DNA of 64,000 nt, from contig NZ_CABVIX010000001.1 of assembly GCF_902498185.1 (NCBI RefSeq), positions 124,001 to 188,000 on the forward strand, read 5' to 3'. The position numbers were made by a program, and so were the translations under genes. Below, one piece after another: positions 1 through 9,847 of the stretch; positions within the stretch are counted from its first letter, which is position 1; every line of letters starts with the position of its first letter. The notes beneath the pieces are model-generated. The model ran no database searches, was not told where the DNA came from, and saw nothing but the letters and a program-made list of their open reading frames with translations. The stretch comes from Pseudomonas fluorescens. Its GTDB lineage: Bacteria > Pseudomonadota > Gammaproteobacteria > Pseudomonadales > Pseudomonadaceae.

Positions 1-2
1 CG

Positions 3-230
3 GACGAGCCGCGCTTCACGGCCGAGGACGCAGCCCAGGATCCGGTCGACGACCTGGACTTCGATTTCTTCTCCGAGACCGACGAGGTCGCGACCAAGCT
101 CGACCTGGCCCGCGCCTACATCGACATGGGCGACCATGACGGCGCGCGCGATATCCTCGACGAAGTCGTCAAGGACGGCGACGACACCCAGCGCCAGGAA
201 GCCCAGGACATGCTGTCGCGGCTGGTCTGA
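3..230 (+). CDS. fimV: FimV C-terminal domain (5' end outside window)
   Basis: Only the last 75 codons are present; the frame is open from the window edge. The tail is strongly acidic and ends in a TPR-like helical hairpin (KLDLARAYIDMGD ... ARDILDEVV ... ARDML-type pattern), which is the conserved C-terminal domain of the inner-membrane protein FimV/TspA. FimV is a peptidoglycan-binding hub for type IV pili, twitching and polar organisation. In pseudomonads it lies directly upstream of truA and trpF, as here. The domain call is firm; nothing can be said about the missing LysM and periplasmic parts. Confidence 0.85.
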   Translation, partial: DEPRFTAEDAAQDPVDDLDFDFFSETDEVATKLDLARAYIDMGDHDGARDILDEVVKDGDDTQRQEAQDMLSRLV

Positions 231-248
231 TCCACTGCGGCGAGAAGA

Positions 249-275
249 CAACGGCAGCCCGGGTGGCTGCCGTTG
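249..275 (+). terminator. Stem-loop after fimV (weak terminator)
   Basis: An 11-bp perfect stem (249-259 pairs with 265-275) has a 5-nt loop and lies 18 nt after the fimV stop. There is no clean T-tract after it, so termination would be inefficient or the hairpin may have another role. It abuts a TATAAT hexamer. Confidence 0.4.
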
Positions 276-279
276 TCGC

Positions 280-285
280 TATAAT
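280..285 (+). promoter_or_regulatory. Possible -10 element (TATAAT) upstream of truA
   Basis: A consensus TATAAT hexamer stands 38 bp before the truA start, directly after the fimV hairpin. I see no good -35 at 16-18 bp, so this is only a candidate sigma70 promoter. Confidence 0.35.
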
Positions 286-323
286 GCCCGCCATCCGTTC
301 AATCCACAGGCTTTGGTTTTTTC

Positions 324-1199
324 TTGGACATCATCAATAACGACGCGGCCGAATCGGCGGCCGAGGGTTTTTTCCGCATCGCCCTGGGCGTCGAGTACAA
401 GGGTGCCCGTTATCATGGCTGGCAGCGTCAGAGCACCGGCGTGCCCAGTGTGCAGCTCGCCCTGGAGGAGGCCTTGTCTCGGGTCGCCGACGCGCCTGTG
501 ATCATTTCCTGCGCCGGGCGTACCGATGCCGCCGTGCATGCATGCGGACAAGTCGTGCACTTCGACACCCGCGCGGTGCGCAATGAGCGCGCCTGGACCA
601 TGGGCACCAATCTCAACCTGCCCCATGACATCAGCGTGACCTGGGCGAAGCAGATGCCGGCGCACTTCCATGCCCGCTTCAAGGCCAAGGCCCGGCGCTA
701 TCGCTACGTGATCTACAACGACCCGATCCGTCCTGCGCACCTGGCCGAAGAAGTCACCTGGAACCACCGGCCGCTGGATATCGAGCGCATGGCCGAAGCA
801 GCCCAATACCTGCTCGGTACACACGACTTCAGCGCGTTCCGTGCCGGCCAGTGCCAGGCCAAGTCACCGGTCAAGCACATCCACCACCTGCGTGTGACCC
901 GCCACGGGCAGATGATCGTGCTGGACATCCGTGCCACCGCCTTCCTCCATCACATGGTGCGCAACATCGCCGGCGTGCTGATGGCCATCGGGGCCGGCCA
1001 GCGCCCCGTTGCCTGGGCCCACGAGGTGCTCGAAAGCCGTGACCGGCGCAACGCGGGCGTCACCGCACACCCGTACGGGCTCTACCTGGTGCATGTCGAA
1101 TACCCCGAGGAGTACGGCGTGCCGCAGCGTTACATCGGTCCACACTTTCTCACCGGCTTCGAGGCGTTGTCGGCTGACGCCCCCAGCGTCATTTGCTAA
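324..1199 (+). CDS. truA: tRNA pseudouridine(38-40) synthase TruA
   Basis: This enzyme isomerises uridines 38-40 of the anticodon arm in many tRNAs. The 291-aa product matches the family in length and order. The signature GRTDAAVHA contains the catalytic Asp (D68), and the C-terminal half has the usual FLHHMVRN segment. The frame opens with TTG at 324; this start gives a normal N-terminus, but the Shine-Dalgarno is weak and the exact start is uncertain. It sits between fimV and trpF, as in other Pseudomonas. The stop lies 38 bp before the trpF ATG, so the two are probably cotranscribed. Confidence 0.95.
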   Translation: MDIINNDAAESAAEGFFRIALGVEYKGARYHGWQRQSTGVPSVQLALEEALSRVADAPVIISCAGRTDAAVHACGQVVHFDTRAVRNERAWTMGTNLNLPHDISVTWAKQMPAHFHARFKAKARRYRYVIYNDPIRPAHLAEEVTWNHRPLDIERMAEAAQYLLGTHDFSAFRAGQCQAKSPVKHIHHLRVTRHGQMIVLDIRATAFLHHMVRNIAGVLMAIGAGQRPVAWAHEVLESRDRRNAGVTAHPYGLYLVHVEYPEEYGVPQRYIGPHFLTGFEALSADAPSVIC

Positions 1200-1237
1200 C
1201 ATCCGGGGCTTTACCGATCAGCCGAGGTTCGTGCCCC

Positions 1238-1858
1238 ATGAGCACCGTTCGCAGCAAGATCTGTGGGATAACCCGTATCGAAGACGCCCTGGCCGCAGCC
1301 GAGGCAGGCGCCGATGCCATCGGCTTCGTGTTCTACGCGAAGAGCCCACGGGCCGTGGACGTGCGCCAGGCGCGTGACATCATCCAGGCCTTGCCGCCGT
1401 TCCTCACCACGGTGGGGTTGTTCGTCAACGCCAGCCGTTGCGAACTGAACGAGATTCTCGAAGTGGTGCCGCTGGACCTGCTGCAATTTCACGGCGATGA
1501 AACCCCTTCCGATTGCGAAGGCTATCATCGTCCCTGGATCAAGGCGTTGCGCGTGCGCCCCGGCGACGATCTCGAAGCCGCCTGCCAGCACTATGCCCAG
1601 GCCAGCGGTATATTGCTGGACACCTACGTGGCCGGAGTACCCGGTGGGACCGGCGAGGCCTTCGACTGGTCGCTGGTGCCTGAGCGCCTGAGCAAACCGG
1701 TCATCCTCGCGGGGGGCTTGTCGCCAGACAATGTCGCCCAGGCCATCGCCAGGGTGCGCCCGTATGCGGTGGATGTCAGCGGCGGGGTCGAGCAGGCCAA
1801 GGGCATCAAGGACGCGGCAAAGATCGAAGCTTTCCTGCGTGCAGTGCGGCAGGCGTGA
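1238..1858 (+). CDS. trpF: Phosphoribosylanthranilate isomerase TrpF
   Basis: TrpF performs the Amadori rearrangement of phosphoribosylanthranilate to CdRP, the third step of tryptophan synthesis. The 206-aa (beta/alpha)8 protein starts at ATG 1238. It shows KICGITR with catalytic Cys9, and LLDTYVAG with catalytic Asp128. The phosphate-binding loops AGGLSPDNV and VDVSGGVE follow in the C-terminal half. In pseudomonads trpF is separate from trpC and lies next to truA and accD, as here. Length and motifs are complete. Confidence 0.96.
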   Translation: MSTVRSKICGITRIEDALAAAEAGADAIGFVFYAKSPRAVDVRQARDIIQALPPFLTTVGLFVNASRCELNEILEVVPLDLLQFHGDETPSDCEGYHRPWIKALRVRPGDDLEAACQHYAQASGILLDTYVAGVPGGTGEAFDWSLVPERLSKPVILAGGLSPDNVAQAIARVRPYAVDVSGGVEQAKGIKDAAKIEAFLRAVRQA

Positions 1859-1947
1859 GTGCGGATGTGACGGCTGGCTGCGCGCCATCGTCCATAGCTT
1901 TCGCAGCACTTGCTGCCGACCGGGCCAAGGGCTGGTCAAGACAGAGC

Positions 1948-1967
1948 GGCAGCGTCGCGACGCTGCC
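1948..1967. repeat. Perfect 20-bp palindrome in the trpF-accD spacer
   Basis: The sequence is an exact inverted repeat. As RNA it would form an 8-bp stem with a CGCG tetraloop. It lies about 90 bp after trpF and 150 bp before accD, and has no following T-run. It could be a factor-dependent terminator, an operator or an attenuator hairpin; I cannot choose between these. Confidence 0.5.
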
Positions 1968-2120
1968 CCACGGTTGAAGGTGGAGCGGCTACCAGGCAGA
2001 TCCCACGATACGGGCGCCGGGGCCGGACCATCATCGTTACACAGAAGAATTTGAGCTCAAGGGCAGGGGTGTGGCCGGGAAGCCCGGATCCGCCACTTGC
2101 CGTCACTGGAGAAAGAAAGC

Positions 2121-3029
2121 ATGAGCAACTGGTTAGTAGACAAACTGATCCCTTCGATCATGCGTTCCGAGGTCAAGAAGAGCTCGGTGCCCGAGGGACT
2201 GTGGCACAAGTGCCCGGCCTGCGAGGCTGTACTGTACCGCCCGGAGCTGGAGAAGACCCTCGACGTCTGCCCCAAGTGCAACCACCACATGCGTATTGGC
2301 GCACGTGCGCGCATCGACATCTTCCTGGATGCCGAGGGCCGTGCCGAGCTGGGTGCCGACCTGGAGCCGGTCGACCGCCTGAAGTTCCGCGACGGCAAGA
2401 AGTACAAGGACCGCCTGAGCGGCGCCCAGAAGCAGACCGGCGAAAAAGACGCGCTGATCTCCATGAGCGGCAGCCTGATGGGCATGCCGATCGTGGTCAG
2501 TGCCTTCGAGTTTTCCTTCATGGGTGGCTCGATGGGCGCCATCGTCGGCGAGCGCTTCGTGCGTGCCGCCAACTATGCCCTGGAAAACCGCTGCCCGATG
2601 ATCTGCTTCTCCGCCTCCGGCGGCGCGCGCATGCAGGAAGCGCTGATCTCGCTGATGCAGATGGCCAAGACCTCCGCGGTGCTGGCGCGCCTGCGCGAAG
2701 AAGGCATTCCGTTCATCTCGGTGCTGACCGACCCGGTCTACGGCGGCGTATCCGCCAGTCTGGCAATGCTCGGTGACGTGATCGTCGGCGAACCCAAGGC
2801 ACTGATCGGTTTCGCCGGCCCGCGCGTGATCGAGCAGACCGTGCGCGAGAAGCTGCCAGAAGGCTTCCAGCGCAGCGAGTTCCTGCTTGAGCATGGCGCC
2901 ATCGACCTGATCATCTCGCGCAGCGAACTGCGTCCGCGCCTGGCGCGCCTGCTCGCGCAGATGACTGGCCAGCCAACGCCGGTCGAGGCTCAAGAGCCGG
3001 TCACGGAGGCGGCAGTCGTCGCATCATGA
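2121..3029 (+). CDS. accD: Acetyl-CoA carboxylase carboxyltransferase subunit beta
   Basis: AccD pairs with AccA to move the carboxyl group from biotinylated AccB to acetyl-CoA, giving malonyl-CoA for fatty-acid synthesis. The 302-aa protein starts at ATG 2121 behind a GGAGAAAG Shine-Dalgarno. The N-terminal zinc ribbon is intact (C31, C34, C50, C53), and the crotonase-like core contains FSASGGARM and GGVSASLAM. The next gene, folC, begins inside its stop codon (ATGA). A 262-bp leader without genes precedes accD and probably holds the promoter. Confidence 0.97.
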   Translation: MSNWLVDKLIPSIMRSEVKKSSVPEGLWHKCPACEAVLYRPELEKTLDVCPKCNHHMRIGARARIDIFLDAEGRAELGADLEPVDRLKFRDGKKYKDRLSGAQKQTGEKDALISMSGSLMGMPIVVSAFEFSFMGGSMGAIVGERFVRAANYALENRCPMICFSASGGARMQEALISLMQMAKTSAVLARLREEGIPFISVLTDPVYGGVSASLAMLGDVIVGEPKALIGFAGPRVIEQTVREKLPEGFQRSEFLLEHGAIDLIISRSELRPRLARLLAQMTGQPTPVEAQEPVTEAAVVAS

Positions 3030-4333
3030 ATCCACGTTCCCTGGGCGAATGGCTCGCCTATCTCGAGCAGTTGCACCCTTCGGCCATCGACATGGGCCTG
3101 GAGCGTTCCCGGCAGGTGGCCGAGCGGCTCGGGCTGGGCAAGCTTGCGCCTCGGGTCGTGACCGTCACGGGGACCAACGGCAAGGGTTCGACCTGCGCGT
3201 TCATCGCCAGCCTGCTGCAGGCCCAGGGTCTCAAGGTCGGCGTGTACAGCTCGCCGCATCTGCTGCACTACAACGAAAGGGTGCGCATCGACGGCAGCGA
3301 TGCCAGCGATGAGCGCCTGTGCGAGGCCTTCGCCGCCATCGAGGCGGTGCGTGGTGATGTTTCCCTGACCTACTTCGAGATGGGCACTCTCGCCGCCTTC
3401 TGGCTGTTCAAGCAGTCGGCACTGGACGCGGTGGTGCTCGAAGTCGGCCTGGGCGGACGCCTGGACACGGTCAACCTGATCGACGCCGACCTGTCGCTGG
3501 TCACCAGCATCGGTGTCGATCATGCCGATTACCTGGGGGATACCCGGGAGTCGGTGGCGTACGAGAAGGCCGGGATCTTCCGTCAAGGCAAGCCCGCCCT
3601 GTGCGGCGACCTGGATCCGCCTCGGCCCTTGCTCGACAAGGTGCACGAGCTGGGCTGCCCGTTCTTCCTGCGTGGTCGGGATTTCAACCTCGCCAGCAGT
3701 GCGCAGCACTGGCATTGGCGTGGAGCCGCCGCCGATGGCGCGGTTGTCCAGCTCGATCAGCTGCCACTGCTCGACCTGCCGATGGAAAACGCCGCGCTGG
3801 CGCTGCAGGCCTATCTGCTGATGGGGCTGCCGTGGGACGCCGGGCAGATTCGCCAGGCACTGCTCGATACCCGCATGACCGGGCGCCTGGATCGTCGTGC
3901 ACTGAGCTGGCAGGGCAAGCCGCTGGAGCTGCTGATGGATGTGGGGCACAACCCGCATGCCTCGCAATACCTGGCGGGGCGGCTGGCATCACTGCCGCGT
4001 TCCGGGCGTCGACTGGCGGTCTTCGGGCTGTTGGCCGACAAGGACCTGGGCGGCGTGATCGAGCCACTGCAAGGGCTTGTGGACAGCTGGGCGGTTGCGC
4101 CGCTGGATACCCCTCGCACGCGTCCGGCGGCAGAACTCGAGTCTGCCCTGACGAACCTCGGCGCAGCGGTGAAGTCCTATGCAAGTGTCGATGCTGCCCT
4201 TGAAGGGCAGTGCGCGCAGGCAGCGGCAGGCGATCAGATCCTGCTGTTCGGTTCGTTTTTCTGCGTCGGCCAGGCGTTGCAGTGGCTGGAACGGCAGGCC
4301 GGGGAGGGTGGGACAGATGGCAGTGCTGGATAA
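3026..4333 (+). CDS. folC: Bifunctional folylpolyglutamate synthase / dihydrofolate synthase
   Basis: FolC adds glutamate to dihydropteroate and then further glutamates to folates. The 435-aa product has the Mur-ligase-type P-loop TGTNGKGST (residues 48-56) and the family's C-terminal domain starting with MDVGHNPHA. Its ATG overlaps the accD stop by 4 nt and its end overlaps dedD by 17 nt, so it is translationally coupled within the accD-folC-dedD-cvpA-purF operon known from enterics and pseudomonads. Confidence 0.96.
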   Translation: MNPRSLGEWLAYLEQLHPSAIDMGLERSRQVAERLGLGKLAPRVVTVTGTNGKGSTCAFIASLLQAQGLKVGVYSSPHLLHYNERVRIDGSDASDERLCEAFAAIEAVRGDVSLTYFEMGTLAAFWLFKQSALDAVVLEVGLGGRLDTVNLIDADLSLVTSIGVDHADYLGDTRESVAYEKAGIFRQGKPALCGDLDPPRPLLDKVHELGCPFFLRGRDFNLASSAQHWHWRGAAADGAVVQLDQLPLLDLPMENAALALQAYLLMGLPWDAGQIRQALLDTRMTGRLDRRALSWQGKPLELLMDVGHNPHASQYLAGRLASLPRSGRRLAVFGLLADKDLGGVIEPLQGLVDSWAVAPLDTPRTRPAAELESALTNLGAAVKSYASVDAALEGQCAQAAAGDQILLFGSFFCVGQALQWLERQAGEGGTDGSAG

Positions 4334-4946
4334 AGGGGTCAAGCAGCGCATGATCGGTGCGCTGGTGCTGGTGGCGCTGGCGGTGATCTTCCTGCCGATG
4401 CTGTTCAGCCGCGAGGATGAGACGCGTCAGGTCCAGGTGGAAGCGCCCCAGGCGCCGGGCATGCCAAGCCCGCCACAGGTCCAGGTGGAGCCCGTGCCTG
4501 TGCCCGAGCCCCAGGCCGTGCCTGAGGAAGCACCGGTGGTGGTGGACGAATCCACGGCCCCGGTCGCGCCGCCGAGCACGCCGATCGCCCCGTCGCCTTC
4601 GGCAGCGCCCGCTCCCCAGGCGTCCGCCGCTCCAGCACCGAAGGTCGAAAAACCTGCTGCACCTGCTGCCAAGCCTGCTCCAGCGAACAAGGTCGACGGT
4701 AATGGCCTGCCAGTCAGCTGGTCGATCCAGTTGGCCAGCCTGTCCAACCGTGCCGGAGCCGACAATCTGCAGAAAACCTTGCGCAGCCAGGGCTACAATG
4801 CCTACATCCGTGCGGCGGGAGGGATGAACCGGGTGTTTGTCGGCCCATTGATCGATCGCGCCGAGGCCGAGCGCCTTCGCGACGTGATCAATCGCCAGCA
4901 GAAGCTCAAGGGCTTCGTCGTCCGCTTCCAGCCCGAGCGCGGCTGA
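4317..4946 (+). CDS. dedD: SPOR-domain cell division protein DedD-like
   Basis: A 209-aa bitopic inner-membrane protein. It has a short cytosolic N-terminus, one membrane span (residues about 11-30), a long Pro/Ala/Val-rich periplasmic linker (about 45-128) and a C-terminal SPOR domain (about 134-205, beginning WSIQLASL). SPOR domains bind denuded glycan strands at the septum, so a role in cell constriction is likely. Start ATG 4317 lies inside folC, a usual arrangement for this operon. The low-complexity linker is normal for DedD. Confidence 0.9.
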   Translation: MAVLDKGVKQRMIGALVLVALAVIFLPMLFSREDETRQVQVEAPQAPGMPSPPQVQVEPVPVPEPQAVPEEAPVVVDESTAPVAPPSTPIAPSPSAAPAPQASAAPAPKVEKPAAPAAKPAPANKVDGNGLPVSWSIQLASLSNRAGADNLQKTLRSQGYNAYIRAAGGMNRVFVGPLIDRAEAERLRDVINRQQKLKGFVVRFQPERG

Positions 4947-4977
4947 CGCGGCCGGCGTCCCGGTACCAGGCCGCTCC

Positions 4978-5006
4978 TACACACGAGCCCCGTGCTCTGG
5001 TAAAAT
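4978..5006 (+). promoter_or_regulatory. Putative sigma70 promoter of cvpA-purF
   Basis: TACACA (4978-4983) and TAAAAT (5001-5006) are separated by 17 bp, and the -10 is preceded by TGG (extended -10). This would start transcription about 25 nt before the cvpA GTG and allow cvpA-purF expression independent of accD. Confidence 0.45.
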
Positions 5007-5036
5007 GCGCCGCCTCATATCCTTGCAGGCGGCACC

Positions 5037-5591
5037 GTGGCATTTACCTGGGTCGATTGGGCGATTATCGCGATCATCGCCGTTTCCGCATTGATCAGTC
5101 TCAAGCGCGGTTTCGTAAAGGAAGCCTTGTCGCTGCTCATCTGGATCGTTGCCGGGGCCGTTGCCTGGATGTTTGGCGGTTCGCTGTCGCAGTACCTGGA
5201 GTCCTATATCCAGACGCCGTCGGCGCGGGTTATCGCAGGCTGCACCATTCTTTTCGTCGCCACCCTGCTGGTGGGGGCCATGATCAATTTCCTCGTTGGC
5301 GAGCTGATCCGCGTGACCGGGCTGTCCGGCACCGATCGATTCCTGGGCATGGCCTTTGGTGCCGCGCGCGGGGCCTTGCTGGTGGTGGTGGGCGTCGGGC
5401 TGCTGAGCCTCGGCCCCGTACAACAAGATCCTTGGTGGCAGGAGTCCCGCCTGTTGCCGCAATTTCTTTTGGTCGCGGACTGGTCGAAAAACTTCATCTT
5501 GGGGTTCACCAGTCAGTGGTTGTCCAGTGGGATCAGCGTGCCTGTTGATCTCCCGTTCAAGGAACAGCTGCCAGGGCTCAAGACGCCCTGA
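5037..5591 (+). CDS. cvpA: CvpA family inner-membrane protein
   Basis: CvpA is a small multispanning membrane protein named for colicin V production. Later work links it to envelope integrity and purF-linked expression, and its biochemical activity is not settled. The 184-aa product opens FTWVDWAIIAIIAVSALISL, typical of the family, and has about four hydrophobic spans (roughly 6-24, 30-48, 64-85 and 100-122). The start is GTG at 5037. It lies 42 bp upstream of purF, as in other gammaproteobacteria. Confidence 0.93.
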   Translation: MAFTWVDWAIIAIIAVSALISLKRGFVKEALSLLIWIVAGAVAWMFGGSLSQYLESYIQTPSARVIAGCTILFVATLLVGAMINFLVGELIRVTGLSGTDRFLGMAFGAARGALLVVVGVGLLSLGPVQQDPWWQESRLLPQFLLVADWSKNFILGFTSQWLSSGISVPVDLPFKEQLPGLKTP

Positions 5592-5633
5592 GCGCGTTTC
5601 ATTCAAGATTCATCAAAGTAGGGGTTGCGTCGC

Positions 5634-7139
5634 ATGTGTGGCATCGTCGGTATCGTCGGTAAGTCGAACGTCAATCAGGCGCTGTATGACGCGCTAACCG
5701 TCCTCCAGCACCGCGGCCAGGACGCTGCCGGTATTGTGACCAGCCATGATGGCCGGTTATTCCTGCGCAAGGACAACGGCCTGGTACGTGATGTGTTCCA
5801 GCAGCGCCATATGCAGCGCCTGGTCGGCAGCATGGGCATCGGTCACGTGCGGTACCCGACGGCGGGCAGCTCGACCTCTGCCGAGGCCCAGCCGTTCTAC
5901 GTTAACTCGCCGTATGGCATCACCCTGGCGCACAACGGCAACCTGACCAACGTCGAACAGTTGGCCAAGGAGATCTACGAGTCCGACCTGCGTCACGTCA
6001 ATACCAACTCGGACTCCGAGGTGCTGCTCAACGTCTTCGCCCATGAGCTGGCGGTGCGTGGCAAGCTGCAGCCGACCGAGGAAGATGTGTTCGCCGCGGT
6101 TACCGACGTGCACAACCGCTGCGTCGGCGGTTATGCCGTAGTGGCGATGATCACCGGCTACGGTATCGTCGGCTTCCGCGACCCGCACGGCATCCGTCCG
6201 ATCGTCTTCGGCCAGCGTCACACCGATGAAGGCGTCGAGTACATGATCGCCTCCGAGAGCGTCTCCCTGGACGTGCTGGGCTTCACTCTGATTCGCGACC
6301 TCGCGCCAGGCGAAGCGGTGTACATCACCGAGGAAGGTCAACTGCACACCCGTCAGTGCGCCAAGGCCCCGAACCTCAGCCCGTGCATCTTCGAGCACGT
6401 CTACCTGGCACGCCCCGACTCGATCATCGACGGCGTGTCGGTCTACAAGGCGCGCCTGCGCATGGGCGAGAAACTGGCCGAGAAGATCCAGCGCGAGCGT
6501 CCCGAGCATGACATCGATGTGGTCATCCCGATCCCGGACACCAGTCGCACCGCCGCGCTGGAGCTGGCCAACCACCTTGGCGTGAAGTTCCGCGAAGGCT
6601 TCGTGAAAAACCGCTACATCGGCCGTACCTTCATCATGCCCGGTCAGGCCGCGCGCAAGAAATCGGTGCGCCAGAAGCTCAATGCCATCGAACTGGAGTT
6701 CCGCGGCAAGAACGTCATGCTGGTGGACGATTCCATCGTGCGCGGCACCACGTGCAAGCAGATCATCCAGATGGCCCGTGAAGCCGGCGCCAAGAACGTC
6801 TACTTCTGCTCGGCCGCGCCCGCGGTGCGCTACCCCAACGTCTACGGCATCGACATGCCGAGCGCCCACGAGCTGATCGCCCACAACCGCACCACCGAGC
6901 AGGTCGCCGAGCTGATCGGCGCCGACTGGCTGATCTACCAGGACCTGCCGGACCTGATCGAAGCGGTCGGCGGTGGCAAGATCAAGATCGAACATTTCGA
7001 TTGCGCGGTCTTTGATGGCCAGTACGTCACCGGCGACATCGATGCAGCCTACCTGGACCGCATCGAGCAGTCGCGCAACGATGTCGCGAAGGTCAAGAAC
7101 CAGGCAGTCAGCGCTATCATCGACCTGTACAACAACTGA
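5634..7139 (+). CDS. purF: Amidophosphoribosyltransferase PurF
   Basis: PurF makes 5-phosphoribosylamine from PRPP and glutamine, the committed step of de novo purine synthesis. The 501-aa protein begins MCGIVGIVG: removal of Met exposes the catalytic cysteine of the class II (Ntn) glutaminase, with no propeptide, as in the E. coli type. The PRPP-binding loop [13 protein letters not shown] lies at about residues 361-373. ATG 5634 is chosen because the cysteine must follow the start codon. metZ follows after 15 bp. Confidence 0.98.
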   Translation: MCGIVGIVGKSNVNQALYDALTVLQHRGQDAAGIVTSHDGRLFLRKDNGLVRDVFQQRHMQRLVGSMGIGHVRYPTAGSSTSAEAQPFYVNSPYGITLAHNGNLTNVEQLAKEIYESDLRHVNTNSDSEVLLNVFAHELAVRGKLQPTEEDVFAAVTDVHNRCVGGYAVVAMITGYGIVGFRDPHGIRPIVFGQRHTDEGVEYMIASESVSLDVLGFTLIRDLAPGEAVYITEEGQLHTRQCAKAPNLSPCIFEHVYLARPDSIIDGVSVYKARLRMGEKLAEKIQRERPEHDIDVVIPIPDTSRTAALELANHLGVKFREGFVKNRYIGRTFIMPGQAARKKSVRQKLNAIELEFRGKNVMLVDDSIVRGTTCKQIIQMAREAGAKNVYFCSAAPAVRYPNVYGIDMPSAHELIAHNRTTEQVAELIGADWLIYQDLPDLIEAVGGGKIKIEHFDCAVFDGQYVTGDIDAAYLDRIEQSRNDVAKVKNQAVSAIIDLYNN

Positions 7140-7154
7140 TTGGGGAGCAACGGC

Positions 7155-8366
7155 ATGACAGATCAATGGGATGCCGGGCGACTGGACAGTGACCTCGAGG
7201 GTGTCGGCTTCGACACCCTGGCGGTGCGCGCCGGTCAGCACCGCACACCGGAGGCCGAGCACAGCGACGCGCTGTTCTTCACTTCCAGCTACGTGTTCCG
7301 CACCGCCGCCGACGCTGCCGCGCGCTTTGCCGGGGAAACACCGGGCAACGTCTACTCGCGCTATACCAACCCTACCGTGCGCGCGTTCGAGGAGCGCCTG
7401 GCGGCACTGGAAGGTGCCGAGCAGGCAGTGGGCACCTCCACCGGCATGGCAGCGATCCTGGCCACGGTCATGGCACTGTGCAGCGCTGGCGACCATGTAC
7501 TTGTATCGCAAAGCGTGTTTGGTTCGACCATCAGTCTGTTCGAGAAGTACTTCAAGCGCTTTGGCGTCGAAGTCGACTACGTGCCGCTCGCCGACCTGGC
7601 AGGTTGGGAGCAGGGGATCAAGACCAACACCAAGCTGCTGTTCGTCGAGTCGCCGTCCAACCCGTTGGCCGAGCTGGTCGATATCGCCGCCCTGGCCGAA
7701 ATCGCCCACGCCCGTGGCGCGATGCTGGTAGTGGACAATTGCTTCAGCACCCCGGCGTTGCAGCAGCCGCTGAAGCTGGGCGCCGACATTGTCGTGCACT
7801 CGGCGACCAAGTTCATCGACGGCCAAGGCCGTTGCATGGGCGGCGCGGTGGCCGGGCGCAGCGAGCAGATGAAGGAAGTCGTCGGCTTCCTGCGCACCGC
7901 CGGGCCTACCCTGAGCCCCTTCAACGCCTGGGTATTCCTCAAGGGCCTGGAGACGCTGAAGCTGCGCATGCGCGCCCACTGTGAAAGCGCCCAGGCGCTG
8001 GCCGAGTGGCTGGAACAGCAGGACGGCATCGAGAAGGTTCATTTCGCCGGCTTGCCGAGTCATCCCCAGCACGAACTGGCCAAGCGCCAGATGAGCGGCT
8101 TTGGTGCGGTGGTGAGTTTCGAGGTCAAGGGTGGCAAGGAAGGGGCATGGCGGTTCATCGACGCCACGCGGCTGATTTCCATCACCGCCAACCTGGGCGA
8201 CAGCAAGACCACCATCACCCATCCGGGCACTACCTCCCACGGGCGCCTGTCGCCACAGGAGCGTGAAGCCGCAGGCATTCGCGACAGTCTGATTCGCGTC
8301 GCCGTGGGCCTGGAAGACGTGGTCGACCTCAAGGCCGACCTCGCACGCGGGTTGGCTGCGCTGTGA
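7155..8366 (+). CDS. metZ: O-succinylhomoserine sulfhydrylase MetZ
   Basis: MetZ condenses O-succinylhomoserine with sulfide to homocysteine, the direct sulfhydrylation route to methionine used by Pseudomonas. The 403-aa Cys/Met-metabolism PLP enzyme has the Schiff-base lysine in [10 protein letters not shown] (K219) and the family's YSRYTNPT and TLGDSKT-like segments (here ANLGDSKTT). Position directly after purF is characteristic of pseudomonads and separates it from other gamma-family paralogues. Its stop overlaps the next gene's start by one base. Confidence 0.95.
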   Translation: MTDQWDAGRLDSDLEGVGFDTLAVRAGQHRTPEAEHSDALFFTSSYVFRTAADAAARFAGETPGNVYSRYTNPTVRAFEERLAALEGAEQAVGTSTGMAAILATVMALCSAGDHVLVSQSVFGSTISLFEKYFKRFGVEVDYVPLADLAGWEQGIKTNTKLLFVESPSNPLAELVDIAALAEIAHARGAMLVVDNCFSTPALQQPLKLGADIVVHSATKFIDGQGRCMGGAVAGRSEQMKEVVGFLRTAGPTLSPFNAWVFLKGLETLKLRMRAHCESAQALAEWLEQQDGIEKVHFAGLPSHPQHELAKRQMSGFGAVVSFEVKGGKEGAWRFIDATRLISITANLGDSKTTITHPGTTSHGRLSPQEREAAGIRDSLIRVAVGLEDVVDLKADLARGLAAL

Positions 8367-9136
8367 TGGACTGGCCAGGCGGTGAGCCTAGCCATAACGG
8401 CCGGGTCGCCCTGGTGACCGGCACTGCGCGCGGTATCGGCCTGGGTATCGCTGCGTGGCTGATCAGCGAGGGCTGGCAAGTGGTCTTGACCGACCTGGAC
8501 CGCGCACGCGGTACCAAGGTCGCCAAGGCCCTGGGCGACAATGCCTGGTTCGTCGGCATGGATGTCGCCGAAGAGTCCCAGGTGATCAATGCAGTGGCCC
8601 AGGTGCTCGGCCAGTTCGGGCGCCTGGATGCACTGGTGTGCAACGCGGCGGTCGCCAACCCGCGCAACGGCACGCTGGAAAGCCTCAGCCTTGCGCACTG
8701 GAACCGTGTGATGGCGGTCAACCTGAGCGGCCCCATGCTGCTGGCCAAGCACTGCGCGCCTTACCTGCGCGCGCATTGCGGGGCCATCGTCAACCTGACC
8801 TCCACCCGCGCCCGGCAATCCGAGCCGGATACCGAGGCCTACGCCGCGAGCAAGGGCGGCCTGTTGGCCCTGACCCATGCGTTGGCGATTAGCCTGGGCC
8901 CGGAGATCCGGGTCAACGCTGTCAGCCCCGGCTGGATCGATGCCCGTGATCCGGGAGAGCGGCGCGCCGAGCCGCTGAGCGACGAGGATCACGCCCAGCA
9001 TCCGGCTGGACGGGTAGGGACCGTGGAAGATGTCGCAGCGATGGTCGCATGGCTGCTGTCGAGGCAGGCGGGCTTCGTCACTGGCCAGGAGTTCGTGGTC
9101 GACGGCGGCATGACCCGCAAGATGATCTACGCCTGA
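8366..9136 (+). CDS. SDR family oxidoreductase (substrate unknown)
   Basis: A 256-aa classical short-chain dehydrogenase. It has the cofactor motif [10 protein letters not shown] (residues 18-27), NAAVANP, and the catalytic pair Y159/K163 in YAASK. C-terminal [13 protein letters not shown] is typical. The ATG at 8366 overlaps the metZ stop (TGATG); a GTG one codon upstream is an alternative. Cotranscription with metZ is likely, but nothing in the protein defines the substrate. FabG-like activity is possible, though a single conserved neighbour of metZ is not the genuine fabG. Confidence 0.88.
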   Translation: MDWPGGEPSHNGRVALVTGTARGIGLGIAAWLISEGWQVVLTDLDRARGTKVAKALGDNAWFVGMDVAEESQVINAVAQVLGQFGRLDALVCNAAVANPRNGTLESLSLAHWNRVMAVNLSGPMLLAKHCAPYLRAHCGAIVNLTSTRARQSEPDTEAYAASKGGLLALTHALAISLGPEIRVNAVSPGWIDARDPGERRAEPLSDEDHAQHPAGRVGTVEDVAAMVAWLLSRQAGFVTGQEFVVDGGMTRKMIYA

Positions 9137-9175
9137 TCTTTTTTGCCCTTTTTGAAAAAAAATTCAATGGGGGTA

Positions 9176-9204
9176 TTGACTTAGGTTCGATAGGTGCGTA
9201 AATT
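9176..9204 (+). promoter_or_regulatory. Promoter of the tRNA-Val/Asp/Asp unit
   Basis: TTGACT (9176-9181) and TAAATT (9199-9204) are separated by 17 bp and followed by a GC-rich TCGCGGCC discriminator, the arrangement typical of growth-rate-controlled stable-RNA promoters. The first tRNA starts about 60 bp downstream. Confidence 0.6.
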
Positions 9205-9266
9205 TCGCGGCCTCAGAGAAGCAAACGCAACACGGCAACAAGGCAGCAAGCAACGTGTGATGCAGA

Positions 9267-9342
9267 GGGTGATTAGCTCAGCCGGGAGAGCATCTGCCTT
9301 ACAAGCAGAGGGTCGGCGGTTCGATCCCGTCATCACCCACCA
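9267..9342 (+). tRNA. tRNA-Val (anticodon TAC)
   Basis: A 76-nt cloverleaf. The acceptor stem is GGGTGAT paired with ATCACCC, then A and an encoded CCA. The D-arm has AGCTCAG, the anticodon loop is CTTACAA giving TAC, and the T-loop is GGTTCGATCC. It is the first gene of a three-tRNA unit. Confidence 0.96.
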
Positions 9343-9421
9343 CTTCCTGAGATTGTTCCTGACCTGGGAGACTTCGCAAGAAGCATCCCGAACGAGAGGA
9401 ACTGGACGCAAGTCCATATGC

Positions 9422-9498
9422 GCAGCGGTAGTTCAGTCGGTTAGAATACCGGCCTGTCACGCCGGGGGTCGCGGGTTCGAGTCCCGTCCGCTGCGCCA
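9422..9498 (+). tRNA. tRNA-Asp (anticodon GTC), copy 1
   Basis: A 77-nt cloverleaf with acceptor GCAGCGG/CCGCTGC, discriminator G and encoded CCA. The anticodon loop CTGTCAC gives GTC. It is identical to the next copy. Confidence 0.97.
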
Positions 9499-9612
9499 CT
9501 TTTTCTCCAGATGGGTGCTTGTCACCGGTCTGAGGTCCGAAGCCAAGGTCTCAACTGACCGAAGCCAAAAGGCCAGATCCCAGTTTCAAACAGGTGAAAG
9601 CCTGTGCGATAC

Positions 9613-9689
9613 GCAGCGGTAGTTCAGTCGGTTAGAATACCGGCCTGTCACGCCGGGGGTCGCGGGTTCGAGTCCCGTCCGCTGCGCCA
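9613..9689 (+). tRNA. tRNA-Asp (anticodon GTC), copy 2
   Basis: This is base-for-base identical to the tRNA-Asp starting at 9422, with the two genes 191 bp apart start to start. An intrinsic terminator follows 41 nt after the CCA, so all three tRNAs probably come from one precursor. Confidence 0.97.
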
Positions 9690-9730
9690 TCTTCGCTTCG
9701 AGGCCCTTGAACTCCTTGAAGCAACAAAGA

Positions 9731-9755
9731 AAGCGACCTTGAGGTCGCTTTTTTT
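9731..9755 (+). terminator. Intrinsic terminator of the tRNA unit
   Basis: An 8-bp stem (AAGCGACC/GGTCGCTT) with a TTGA loop runs straight into a T-run. It closes the tRNA transcription unit. Confidence 0.9.
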
Positions 9756-9847
9756 GTGTCCGTCATTTGCCTGGTCGTGTGACCCCGCTTCATCGCCTCG
9801 GCGATGTGTTGCACAATAGGCGTCGATCGTTCTTCACGAGATTTGCA

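Noticed and set aside
1859..2120. A riboswitch in the accD leader
   Set aside because: The 262-bp gap has the palindrome reported above but no arrangement I recognise as a known riboswitch class.
5757..8240. An 827-codon minus-strand frame spanning purF and metZ
   Set aside because: It crosses two well-supported plus-strand genes and shows no recognisable motif or ribosome site.
9137..9175. T-rich stretch after the SDR gene as an intrinsic terminator
   Set aside because: There are two T-runs but no stable GC stem before them, so it was not listed.
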